NCBI GenBank assembly: GCA_030589175.1
Contig: JAUUWJ010000002.1
Span: 1-20,283, forward strand
Reading direction: 5' to 3'
DNA: 20,283 nucleotides
From: Actinomycetes bacterium
GTDB taxonomy: Bacteria; Actinomycetota; Aquicultoria; SURF-47; JAUUWJ01
Part shown: positions 5,661-11,934 of the stretch, piece by piece
How positions within the stretch are numbered: the first letter of the stretch is position 1
Layout of the letters: each line of letters starts with the position of its first letter
The notes under the pieces: generated by a model
What the model was told of the DNA's origin: nothing
The model's database searches: none
Seen by the model: only the letters and a program-made list of their open reading frames with translations
Position numbers and translations under genes: made by a program

Positions 5661-6962
5661 ATGACATTAATTCAAAAAATAAAATCCGGGAAAATACCTG
5701 AATCTGTAAAAAAAGTTGCACTTGCCGAATCAATTGACGCCGAATTACTTGCCTATAAAATAAGCACCGGTAACATCGCTATTGTCCAAAATAAAAAAAG
5801 AAAACACATACAGCCCGTAGGAATCGGAGAAGGACTTAAAACCAAGGTAAATGCTAATATTGGAACTTCAGAAAACCAAGACGATACTAAGTTCGAACTT
5901 GATAAACTAAGATTATGCGAGCAAGTCAAAGCCGATACTGTAATGGATTTAAGCACCGGCAGGAACTTAATTGAAACTCGGAAGAAAATTCTTGAAAAAT
6001 CCTCTATCCCAGTCGGCACAGTTCCTATATACCAATGCGCTGTTAAAAGCAAAGAAAAAAATCAAGACATACTATCTATGACTACCGAAGATATGTTCAA
6101 AGCAGTTGAAGGCCAGGCTGAAGAAGGCGTTGATTTCATGACTATTCATTGCGGGATAAACAGAAAATCTGTCGCTGCCCTACACCGTTCAGAAAGAGTC
6201 ATGGATGTTGTAAGCCGTGGAGGAGCCTTTACGATTGGCTGGATGATCAAACACGACAAAGAAAATCCTTTCTTTGAAAGTTTTGACCGCCTTTTAGACA
6301 TTGCTAAGAAATACGAAATTACGTTAAGTCTTGGCGACGGTATGAGACCGGGTGCTATAGCAGACGCATCAGATGAAGCTCAGTTCAGCGAATTATCTGT
6401 CCTAGCTGAATTAGTCCGACAATCTCGTGAAGCTAGTGTACAAGTCATTGTCGAAGGCCCCGGACACATGCCACTGGATCAAATAACAACAAATGTTAAA
6501 ATTCAAAAACAATTGACGGATGGGGCTCCTTTTTACGTATTAGGACCTTTAGTAACCGACATCGCTCCAGGCTACGATCATATAACAGGCGCTATCGGAG
6601 GAGCGATTGCCGCATCTGTCGGCGCTGACTTTTTATGTTACGTAACACCGCAAGAACACCTCGGGCTTCCTCAGCTCTCAGATGTAAAGGAGGGAATAAT
6701 CGCTTCGCGTATTGCCGCACATGCAGCCGATATCGTTAAGAAAGTTCCTAAGGCAAAAGAAGCCGACCTTGAAATGAGTAAAGCCAGAAAAGAATTAGAT
6801 TGGAAAACTCAGGAAAAGATATCTTTGGATCCTGAAAAAATCCAAAAACAAAGCAAAAAGAAGCCGGCTAATTTGGACGCTTGCACTATGTGCGGTTCTC
6901 TTTGCTCCATGAAATTAATATCTCAATACCTGGGTAATGAAAACGTTGATCAATGCGTATAA
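5661..6962 (+). CDS. thiC: Phosphomethylpyrimidine synthase ThiC
   Basis: ThiC is a radical-SAM enzyme that rearranges aminoimidazole ribotide into 4-amino-5-hydroxymethyl-2-methylpyrimidine phosphate. This 433-residue copy is the short form, without the N-terminal extension of the enterobacterial type. Visible are MDLSTGRNL (near 94-102), PVGTVPIYQ, VDFMTIHCGI, SRGGAFTIGWM, LGDGMRPGAIADASDEAQ, VEGPGHMP, FYVLGPLVTDIAPGYDHITGAIGGA and TPQEHLGLP. The C-terminal iron-sulfur motif has Cys408, Cys411 and Cys415 (CTMCGSLC). The last spacing is three residues rather than the four of E. coli-type ThiC, as I recall for other short forms. The ATG abuts the thiE stop; GAGG lies about 12 bases upstream within thiE. 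Oxygen-sensitive cluster chemistry fits an anaerobe but does not prove it. Confidence 0.96.
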   Translation: MTLIQKIKSGKIPESVKKVALAESIDAELLAYKISTGNIAIVQNKKRKHIQPVGIGEGLKTKVNANIGTSENQDDTKFELDKLRLCEQVKADTVMDLSTGRNLIETRKKILEKSSIPVGTVPIYQCAVKSKEKNQDILSMTTEDMFKAVEGQAEEGVDFMTIHCGINRKSVAALHRSERVMDVVSRGGAFTIGWMIKHDKENPFFESFDRLLDIAKKYEITLSLGDGMRPGAIADASDEAQFSELSVLAELVRQSREASVQVIVEGPGHMPLDQITTNVKIQKQLTDGAPFYVLGPLVTDIAPGYDHITGAIGGAIAASVGADFLCYVTPQEHLGLPQLSDVKEGIIASRIAAHAADIVKKVPKAKEADLEMSKARKELDWKTQEKISLDPEKIQKQSKKKPANLDACTMCGSLCSMKLISQYLGNENVDQCV

Positions 6963-6971
6963 ATTTCTACC

Positions 6972-7955
6972 ATGGCTATCAATGGACTTAATGAATTTGA
7001 AATTATAGAAAAAATAAAAAGATGGCTTGGCAGCCAAGATATGACAATTCCAATCGGAGATGATGCGGCTGCTTTCGAACTAGAACCTAATTTACTATCT
7101 CTTTTCACCTCGGATTCTTTAATAGAAAATGTTCACTTTAAATTAGATAGTATTAAACCTTTTGACCTAGGTTATAAGTCTCTAGTGATAAATATAAGCG
7201 ATATAGCTGCTATGGGCGGAGTTCCTAAGTTTGCAACGGTTACTCTAGGATTACCGAAGAAAACCAACCTTTTATTTTTAAAAAGCTTTTATAAGGGATT
7301 AAAAAAAGCGGCAGACCAATATTTAGTTTCTATTGCCGGAGGAGACCTTGCGTCAGCCAAAGAAATGGCAATAAACATATCTCTAATTGGCCAAGTAGAA
7401 AAAGACAAAATGCTAAATAGGAGCAAAGCAAAGATAGGTGAAAAAATCTTGGTAACTTCAACTTTGGGCGCTTCGGCTTTAGGCTTAAAAATCGCTCTTG
7501 AGCCAAAACTTAAAACTAAACATGATGCGTATTTACAGAAGAAACATTTTAGTCCCGTTGCAAAAGTTCGAGAAGCTCGCCTCGCCGCAAAACTGGGAGC
7601 TAAAGTCGCAATTGATGTAAGTGACGGCCTCATAAGTGATTGCCTGCGAATCGCCGAAGAATCAAAGGTTGGTTTTAAAATATATGCTGAAAAAGTGCCG
7701 GTAGATGACATAGTTCTGAAAGAATCTAAAAAACTTAATCTAGATGCATTAGATATGGCCCTGAGCGGCGGTGAAGACTATGAACTTGTTTTTACTTCTC
7801 CAGAGACCATCGCCGAAAAAATCACAAAAAACTTCGATCAAAAAGGTTGGCAAATTTCAGTTATTGGAGAAATTATTCCTAAAGGGATTGAAATATTAGA
7901 CAAAGACGGAAAGCAAATATCTTGGCGCAAAGGATATGAACATAAATTCAATTAA
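6972..7955 (+). CDS. thiL: Thiamine-monophosphate kinase ThiL
   Basis: ThiL phosphorylates thiamine monophosphate to the cofactor TPP, the last step of the pathway and the ligand of the upstream riboswitch. The 327-residue product has the PurM/ThiL-type ATP fold: NEFEIIEKI (7-15), IPIGDDAAAF (26-35), the metal-binding TSDSLIENVHF (46-56), NISDIAAMGG (74-83), IAGGDLASA, LVTSTLGASALGL, AIDVSDGLISD and LSGGEDYELVF. Length is typical. The ATG at 6972 is 9 nt after the thiC stop. I see no good ribosome-binding site, so translation probably depends on coupling to thiC. No unusual residue was noticed. Confidence 0.95.
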   Translation: MAINGLNEFEIIEKIKRWLGSQDMTIPIGDDAAAFELEPNLLSLFTSDSLIENVHFKLDSIKPFDLGYKSLVINISDIAAMGGVPKFATVTLGLPKKTNLLFLKSFYKGLKKAADQYLVSIAGGDLASAKEMAINISLIGQVEKDKMLNRSKAKIGEKILVTSTLGASALGLKIALEPKLKTKHDAYLQKKHFSPVAKVREARLAAKLGAKVAIDVSDGLISDCLRIAEESKVGFKIYAEKVPVDDIVLKESKKLNLDALDMALSGGEDYELVFTSPETIAEKITKNFDQKGWQISVIGEIIPKGIEILDKDGKQISWRKGYEHKFN

Positions 7956-7983
7956 TAATATTAATAATTAAAAGGTGCAAAAT

Positions 7984-8763
7984 ATGACCGTAAAAAGACC
8001 TTTGGTGTTAACTGTAGGCGGATCTGATCCCAGTTCGGGCGCAGGCATACAAGTAGATTTAAAAGTTTTCGAGGAACTCGGCGTATATGGCTTGAGTGCA
8101 ATCTCTGCGTTGACTGCTCAAAACTCCGAAGAAGTATTTGACGTTTTTACGCCGCCCCCTGATAGCTTTAAGCTTCAACTTGAGGTTCTTTTTAAAGACC
8201 TACTTCCCAATATTATCAAAGTAGGGATGCTTTCCAATCAAGACAATGTAATGGTTCTCAAAGAGCAGTTTCTTAAGCTTAATAAAAAACGTATGATAGT
8301 TGATCCTGTCTTTGTTGCATCCAGCTCTATGCCGCTTTTAACACAGAAAGGACGTGAGGCCTTAATCGAGCACCTATTGCCTCTGTCTTTGATAGTTACG
8401 CCAAATGTAGATGAGGCAGAGGCTCTTTCCGGGCTTAAAATAAAAGACGTTCACGAGATGCAAAGAGCGGCATCAATCATAAATGATCTCGGACCCAAGT
8501 GGGTGTTGATCAAAGGCGGACATCATGAATTTGAAAAAAACGTCGTTGAAGACCTTATATATGACGGTGTTGATTATACAACCCTCAAATATCCTAGGTT
8601 AGACAAAAAAGTTCGAGGCACAGGCTGCATTTATGCATCAGCAATAGCCTGCTTTTTAGCTAAAGGTTTAGAAGAGCTTGAAGCTATTAAAAAAGCCCGT
8701 GATTTTGTCCAGCAAAAGATTGAACAAGCAAGTGTTTTAGGCAAAGGAAGACCACAGCTTTGA
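7984..8763 (+). CDS. thiD: Hydroxymethylpyrimidine / phosphomethylpyrimidine kinase ThiD
   Basis: ThiD phosphorylates HMP phosphate to the diphosphate used by ThiE, and can also phosphorylate HMP. Family blocks in order are LTVGGSDPSSGAGIQVDLK near the N-terminus, GVYGLSAISALTAQN, IKVGMLS, MIVDPVFVASS, VTPNVDEAEAL, WVLIKGGHH and the catalytic RGTGCIYASA. The frame is open from a GTG at 7975. The ATG at 7984 is preferred because AAAGGTG (7971-7977) lies six bases before it, giving 259 residues. There is no C-terminal ThiE or ThiN fusion domain. It is the last gene of the thiamine operon and is followed by a 677-bp gene-free stretch that starts with a single GGTTCGG repeat unit. Confidence 0.95.
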   Translation: MTVKRPLVLTVGGSDPSSGAGIQVDLKVFEELGVYGLSAISALTAQNSEEVFDVFTPPPDSFKLQLEVLFKDLLPNIIKVGMLSNQDNVMVLKEQFLKLNKKRMIVDPVFVASSSMPLLTQKGREALIEHLLPLSLIVTPNVDEAEALSGLKIKDVHEMQRAASIINDLGPKWVLIKGGHHEFEKNVVEDLIYDGVDYTTLKYPRLDKKVRGTGCIYASAIACFLAKGLEELEAIKKARDFVQQKIEQASVLGKGRPQL

Positions 8764-8901
8764 GGGTTCGGGGCGTTTTAGAGCGAATACTTTTGTAGAG
8801 ATCACGTATTTCAAAAAATATGTAAAGTAAAAGTATCAAATTCACCAATATAGGAAACGTAAGATTTAAGCTATTCGAGCTATACAACCCCTTGTATATA
8901 C

Positions 8902-8943
8902 CCACTAGGGCTAGTAGGTATACCACTACATCTAGTAGGTCTA
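8902..8943 (+). repeat. 21-bp tandem duplication
   Basis: Two abutting 21-bp copies (8902-8922 and 8923-8943) agree at 17 of 21 positions and share CCACTA at the start and CTAGTAGGT near the end. Part of a third copy (CTAGTA) follows. The period is three times seven, in line with the heptamer arrays elsewhere. Confidence 0.7.
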
Positions 8944-8971
8944 TCTAGTAAATCCTTGGTTAATAAGTATT

Positions 8972-8985
8972 GGGGTTTAAACCCC
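8972..8985. repeat. Perfect 14-bp palindrome with extended arms
   Basis: GGGGTTTAAACCCC is a perfect palindrome. ATAAG (8963-8967) and CTTAT (8986-8990) extend the pairing across a 4-base bulge (8968-8971). It could be a dimeric-protein operator or a hairpin in RNA. No T-run follows, so it is not an intrinsic terminator. Confidence 0.55.
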
Positions 8986-9041
8986 CTTATAAGCAGATCT
9001 TTCCGGCCTCTGAGTAGCATGTGGCTTAATGAGACGAAACA

Positions 9042-9161
9042 GCGGGGTAATTTGATGTTTGATCCCCGCACTTACTTTGAAAGTCATTGTAATGTAAATA
9101 AGGGCATATTTCAGAACATTTTTTCGATAAACTCAAACGAATATCTGAAGTTAGTGCGGGG
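9042..9161 (+). ncRNA. Candidate structured RNA with mutually exclusive stems
   Basis: CCCCGC (9064-9069) can pair with GCGGGG just upstream (9042-9047, 16-nt loop). Alternatively it can pair with GCGGGG downstream as part of a longer 12-position stem, 9064-9075 with 9150-9161, with one mismatch. The two pairings exclude each other, as in a switch. About 75 nt between the downstream arms could hold a further fold. The strand is assumed from the downstream phosphodiesterase gene and is unproven. No known RNA family was recognised. Confidence 0.35.
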
Positions 9162-9203
9162 GAGTTTCAATTTTCACTCTGCTTAGTGGAATTCAGTCCA
9201 TAG

Positions 9204-9397
9204 TCGCGGAGGGGTGCAAAACCTGCTTGTTAAAAAAGAATCAAATATTCATGAATTGAATATTAATTCTCATAAAAGCGTCTTCGAACTTACTTATAAA
9301 AAAAGTGCTACAAACATAAATGGTTTTTACATTTCAAACGTTCTCTATTCGCGGAAGGGAACATTACCTGCTTATAGCAAAAAAAGTAAATATTCAT
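9204..9397 (+). repeat. 49-nt imperfect direct repeat pair
   Basis: Copies at 9204-9252 and 9349-9397 align without gaps, with 37 of 49 positions identical by my count. The conserved ends are TCGCGGA...ACCTGCTT in the first half and AAATATTCAT at the end. The copies are 145 bp apart, start to start, and the second ends 43 bp before the phosphodiesterase ATG. Function is unknown; paired regulatory sites or RNA elements are possible. Confidence 0.6.
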
Positions 9398-9425
9398 AAA
9401 CTATAAGCAAATTATCAACTAATTT

Positions 9426-9434
9426 TGTTAAACT
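9426..9434 (+). promoter_or_regulatory. Extended -10 promoter for a leaderless gene
   Basis: TGT followed by TAAACT (hexamer 9429-9434) resembles an extended -10 element. A start about seven bases downstream would fall on the A of the ATG at 9441. No ribosome-binding site precedes that ATG, and no good -35 box was found. All of this fits a leaderless transcript but is inferred. Confidence 0.35.
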
Positions 9435-9440
9435 AGATTC

Positions 9441-9998
9441 ATGAAAATTGGTGTAATTTCTGATACCCACGGAGATGCTGAAGCTTGGCAAAAAGCTTAT
9501 GAAATCTTTACGGGCGCGAAACATATTTTGCATAGCGGTGATATTCTCTATCACGGAGTCTTCAACCCGATCGTAAAAACCTACGATGCAAAAAAATTAG
9601 CCGAAATGATAAATAAATCTTCTATACCTATGTTATTTGCCAAGGGTAATTGTGACTCTGATGTCGATCAACTGGCACTTCAATATCCCATAACCTCCCG
9701 GTTAACCGAAGTAGTATTAGATGGTTTGACCATATTAGTCCACCACGGCGATAATTTTTCAAATGAAGAACTTGCTGATAAGTATAAACCGGATATCATA
9801 ATTAGCGGTCATACGCATTTATGCGGCATCGACACGTATAAAGAAGTAATACTATTAAATCCGGGAAGCCCTTCTCTGCCAAAGAATGCCGATAAAACAC
9901 CTACAGTTGCTTTAATCGAAAATAAAATAGTCAAAATAGTAAATTTAAATTCCGAGAAAGTCCTTAAAGAAAAACAAATAGATCAATCTAGTGCTTGA
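9441..9998 (+). CDS. YfcE/MJ0936-family metallophosphoesterase
   Basis: This is a calcineurin-like phosphodiesterase of the YfcE/MJ0936 family, whose members hydrolyse phosphodiesters in vitro using two metal ions. The 185-residue product carries every metal-site motif: ISDTHGD (Asp8, His10), HSGDI (Asp34), KGNCD (Asn70), VHHGD (His102) and SGHTH (His124, His126). LLNPGSPS follows, as is typical of the family. The cellular substrate is unknown. The ATG at 9441 has no Shine-Dalgarno sequence, and an extended -10-like motif sits just upstream, so it may be translated leaderless. It converges on the ftsQ end of the cell-wall operon, 32 bp away, with a heptamer array between them. Confidence 0.92.
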   Translation: MKIGVISDTHGDAEAWQKAYEIFTGAKHILHSGDILYHGVFNPIVKTYDAKKLAEMINKSSIPMLFAKGNCDSDVDQLALQYPITSRLTEVVLDGLTILVHHGDNFSNEELADKYKPDIIISGHTHLCGIDTYKEVILLNPGSPSLPKNADKTPTVALIENKIVKIVNLNSEKVLKEKQIDQSSA

Positions 9999-10003
9999 AA
10001 TCA

Positions 10004-10025
10004 ATACCCGATACCCTCTACCCTC
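10004..10025 (+). repeat. Heptamer array (ATACCCT type)
   Basis: Units start at 10004 (ATACCCG), 10011 (ATACCCT) and 10018 (CTACCCT). They fill most of the 32-bp gap between the convergent phosphodiesterase gene and ftsQ, and no terminator hairpin is visible there. Confidence 0.65.
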
Positions 10026-10030
10026 ATTAA

Positions 10031-10801
10031 TTACTTTCCAAGTATGCGAATAACCGGTTTTTCCGGAATTCTTACATCTAAAGCAGATATTTCTTCTTTT
10101 TTTTGCTTTAGAATTGTTTTAATTACCTTATTTTTTAATTTATTCTTCTCGGATTTTCCGTAGATTATCTCTACGCCCTGAACAACAAAATAAAGTTCGT
10201 TTACAGACTTTGCCGTAATGCTAAATATCTCTTTTCTCAAAGCTTTATCAACCTGATAATATGCATCTAAAGCATTCTTTAAAGTTTTGTTCTTAATGTA
10301 TTTTCCTACTTTTATTTTCTTGAATGCTAAACCGTCTATCTTAGGAATTTCGGACTGAATTTTTAGATCGCTCAACTTGTCAATCACAAATCCTTTTTTA
10401 TCTACCAAAAATATCCCTTTCTCCGTATCCAAATAAGCCAAAGGTTTACGTTCTGTGATCTTAATAAGCACCCCATCCGGCCAATCTCTCAATACGCTAG
10501 CCTTCTGGATCCAATTATAGCTGGCTAACCTTTTGGCAATTTTTGTTACAGGCAAAGTGATTAAATTATCGTTTCTGCCAATGCGCGATTTCTCAATAAC
10601 CAGCTTGTCTGTAATATTACGATTCCCTTCTACTCTTATTGTGTGAATTGAAAAAAAGTCGGAAGTATATAAAAGCCAAGCACCTGCCGCTAAAATTATC
10701 GCTGTGACAGAAATTATCATGAACCTTTTTCGGTGGTTATTTCTAATTCTATCAATTTTCTTTTTTCTTTTTTCTTTCAGCTTAACGGCTTTATCCTTCA
10801 T
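10031..10801 (-). CDS. ftsQ: Cell division protein FtsQ/DivIB
   Basis: FtsQ/DivIB is a bitopic membrane protein that links early and late divisome components and, with FtsB and FtsL, regulates FtsW-FtsI. The roughly 256-residue product has a strongly basic cytoplasmic tail (residues 3-27), one transmembrane helix (about 28-46, FMIISVTAIILAAGAWLLY) and a POTRA domain starting FSIHTIRVEGNRNIT and running to ITERKPLAYL. A FtsQ-type beta domain with FLVDKKGFVID and IPKIDGL follows. A TTG at 10804 directly precedes the ATG at 10801; I chose the ATG. It overlaps the 3' end of murB by 11 nt, so the two are probably translationally coupled. It is the last gene of the cluster; ftsA and ftsZ do not follow. 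Confidence 0.93.
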   Translation of the reverse strand: MKDKAVKLKEKRKKKIDRIRNNHRKRFMIISVTAIILAAGAWLLYTSDFFSIHTIRVEGNRNITDKLVIEKSRIGRNDNLITLPVTKIAKRLASYNWIQKASVLRDWPDGVLIKITERKPLAYLDTEKGIFLVDKKGFVIDKLSDLKIQSEIPKIDGLAFKKIKVGKYIKNKTLKNALDAYYQVDKALRKEIFSITAKSVNELYFVVQGVEIIYGKSEKNKLKNKVIKTILKQKKEEISALDVRIPEKPVIRILGK

Positions 10802-11720
10802 CAAAATTGCCTATCGTTTTTATTTCCGGCTCCAGTAAAATGTCATATTTTTCTTTAACTTTCTTTCTGGCCACATCTAATAATATATAGATATCTGCTG
10901 CTTTTGCTCGGCCTTTGTTAATAATAAAATTAGCGTGAACATCAGATATCATCGCGTCGCCTTCCGTAAGTCCTTTTAAGCCACATTTTTCAATAAGTTC
11001 TGCTGCACTGATTTTTGTAGAAGGATTTTTAAAAACCGAGCCCGCGTTGGCATAACTTAGAGGCTGTGTTTGTTTTCTTTTCTTGAAAAACCGCTCGGCC
11101 CTACCTTTGATAATGCCTTTCTCTCCAACTTTTAGCTGAAAAACAGCTTCAGCGACAATTTCCCCTTCTTTTAGTGGTCCTTTTCGATACCCATACTCCA
11201 AAGTGTTTGCCTTATATACCTTTAAACCGTTTTCATCTACAACTTTTATTTCTGCTATAAACTGACAAACGCTCTTGCCGAATGCACCGACATTAGAAGC
11301 AATTGCTCCCCCGACTGTAGCCGGTATACCCGCAACAAACTCAAGCCCTTCCAATGAATACTTTTGAGCATCTTTCAGCAAGATCGCTAATGTTATAGCT
11401 CCGCCGGCAGATATCGTAGCATTTTTTATATTTACGCTGATCCGGTTAAAATCTTGACCGAGCCTTATTACTAAGCCTTCAAACCCTTTATCTGAAATCA
11501 ACAAGTTGGCGCCTCTTCCAATAAGTAAATAATTTAAGTCTTTTTCATGAGCAAAACCGAGGAGCAACTTAATATCATTTAACGTCTTTGCTTGAGCAAA
11601 AAGAGCAGCCGGTCCGCCAACTCTTAAAGTCGTGTATTTTTTCAGTTCTTCATTTTCGACCAAGCTGCCTTCAAGTTTTGGTTTCAAATATTCGCATGCT
11701 TCTTTAAACATATTATTCAT
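10791..11720 (-). CDS. murB: UDP-N-acetylenolpyruvoylglucosamine reductase MurB
   Basis: MurB is a cytoplasmic FAD enzyme that reduces UDP-GlcNAc enolpyruvate to UDP-MurNAc with NADPH. The 309-residue product shows YTTLRVGGPAALFA (29-42), LLIGRGANLLI (65-75), GLEFVAGIPATVGGAIASNVGAFG (125-148), YGYRKGPLK (176-184), the catalytic-serine loop SYANAGSVFKNP (Ser228) and HANFIINKG (262-270), ending in LLEPEIKTIG with the expected Glu299. Length and motifs fit the shorter type II enzymes. The gene lies 214 nt downstream of murC, the only large gap inside the operon, and that gap is rich in hairpins. It overlaps ftsQ by 11 nt. No murA is present in the window. Confidence 0.96.
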   Translation of the reverse strand: MNNMFKEACEYLKPKLEGSLVENEELKKYTTLRVGGPAALFAQAKTLNDIKLLLGFAHEKDLNYLLIGRGANLLISDKGFEGLVIRLGQDFNRISVNIKNATISAGGAITLAILLKDAQKYSLEGLEFVAGIPATVGGAIASNVGAFGKSVCQFIAEIKVVDENGLKVYKANTLEYGYRKGPLKEGEIVAEAVFQLKVGEKGIIKGRAERFFKKRKQTQPLSYANAGSVFKNPSTKISAAELIEKCGLKGLTEGDAMISDVHANFIINKGRAKAADIYILLDVARKKVKEKYDILLEPEIKTIGNFDEG

Positions 11721-11934
11721 AGCAATATTTAGTATAAAGTGGAGCCCTGCCCTGATACTACTTCGGAATAGTACCTAATTTTATTATATATGAAATGTTC
11801 CACAGGGCGGAATCCCGCACCTAAGGCCAACAGGTCATTCATCCACTCTAACATTATTCAGCACGGCCTTCTGGTGCGCGGGAAATTAAGCGATAATGCA
11901 ATAAAACTAAAAAGCTAAACGAAAATATGAAAAT
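11721..11934 (-). other. Structured gap upstream of murB
   Basis: This 214-nt gap interrupts an otherwise tight operon. It contains a large imperfect inverted repeat (11813-11828 with 11865-11883, sharing TCCCGC, ACC and AGGCC blocks), a nested GCGG-GATT-CCGC mini-hairpin on the minus strand (near 11807-11818) and a 7-bp hairpin at about 11754-11775 with a CCGA loop (core arms TACTA and TAGTA). No open frame of note is present. It could be an attenuator or leader for murB-ftsQ, or an inserted palindromic element. Confidence 0.5.
11783..11788 (-). promoter_or_regulatory. Possible internal -10 element for murB-ftsQ
   Basis: TATAAT is read on the minus strand at 11788-11783, about 60 nt before the murB start. 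No convincing -35 hexamer was found at the right distance, and the surroundings are AT-rich, so this is tentative. Confidence 0.25.

Larger units (their letters stand above)
8764..9440. other. Gene-free, repeat- and hairpin-rich stretch
   Basis: No convincing protein gene was found in 677 bp; short frames on both strands have atypical composition and poor start sites. From left to right it holds a GGTTCGG unit (8765-8771), a perfect 7-bp inverted repeat TATACAA/TTGTATA with a CCCC loop (8881-8898), a 21-bp tandem duplication (8902-8943), the palindrome GGGGTTTAAACCCC (8972-8985), competing GC-rich stems (9042-9161) and a 49-nt imperfect direct repeat (9204-9252 and 9349-9397). The density of pairing in otherwise AT-rich DNA suggests a structured RNA or regulatory locus. 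Decay of an inserted element is an alternative. Confidence 0.6.

Noticed and set aside
8687..8926. Small hydrophobic minus-strand frame of 79 residues with a membrane-like segment
   Set aside because: It starts at GTG without a ribosome-binding site inside the 21-bp tandem repeat, runs through a GGTTCGG unit and overlaps thiD antisense by 77 bp. AT-rich DNA easily yields such hydrophobic frames. It could be a remnant but is not supported as a gene.
9017..9030. GCATGTGGCTTAAT resembles a conserved 16S rRNA segment
   Set aside because: Only about 14 bases match (one mismatch) and the flanks diverge at once, so this is most likely chance.
8956..9186. Plus-strand frame of 76 residues
   Set aside because: It has a TTG start without a ribosome-binding site, unusual composition, and covers the palindrome and competing stems, so structured non-coding DNA explains it better.
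9214..9399. Plus-strand frame of 61 residues starting GTG after GGAGGG
   Set aside because: The purine-rich stretch abuts the GTG, too close for ribosome binding, and belongs to the 49-nt repeat that recurs at 9349. The protein is low-complexity and matches nothing I recognise.
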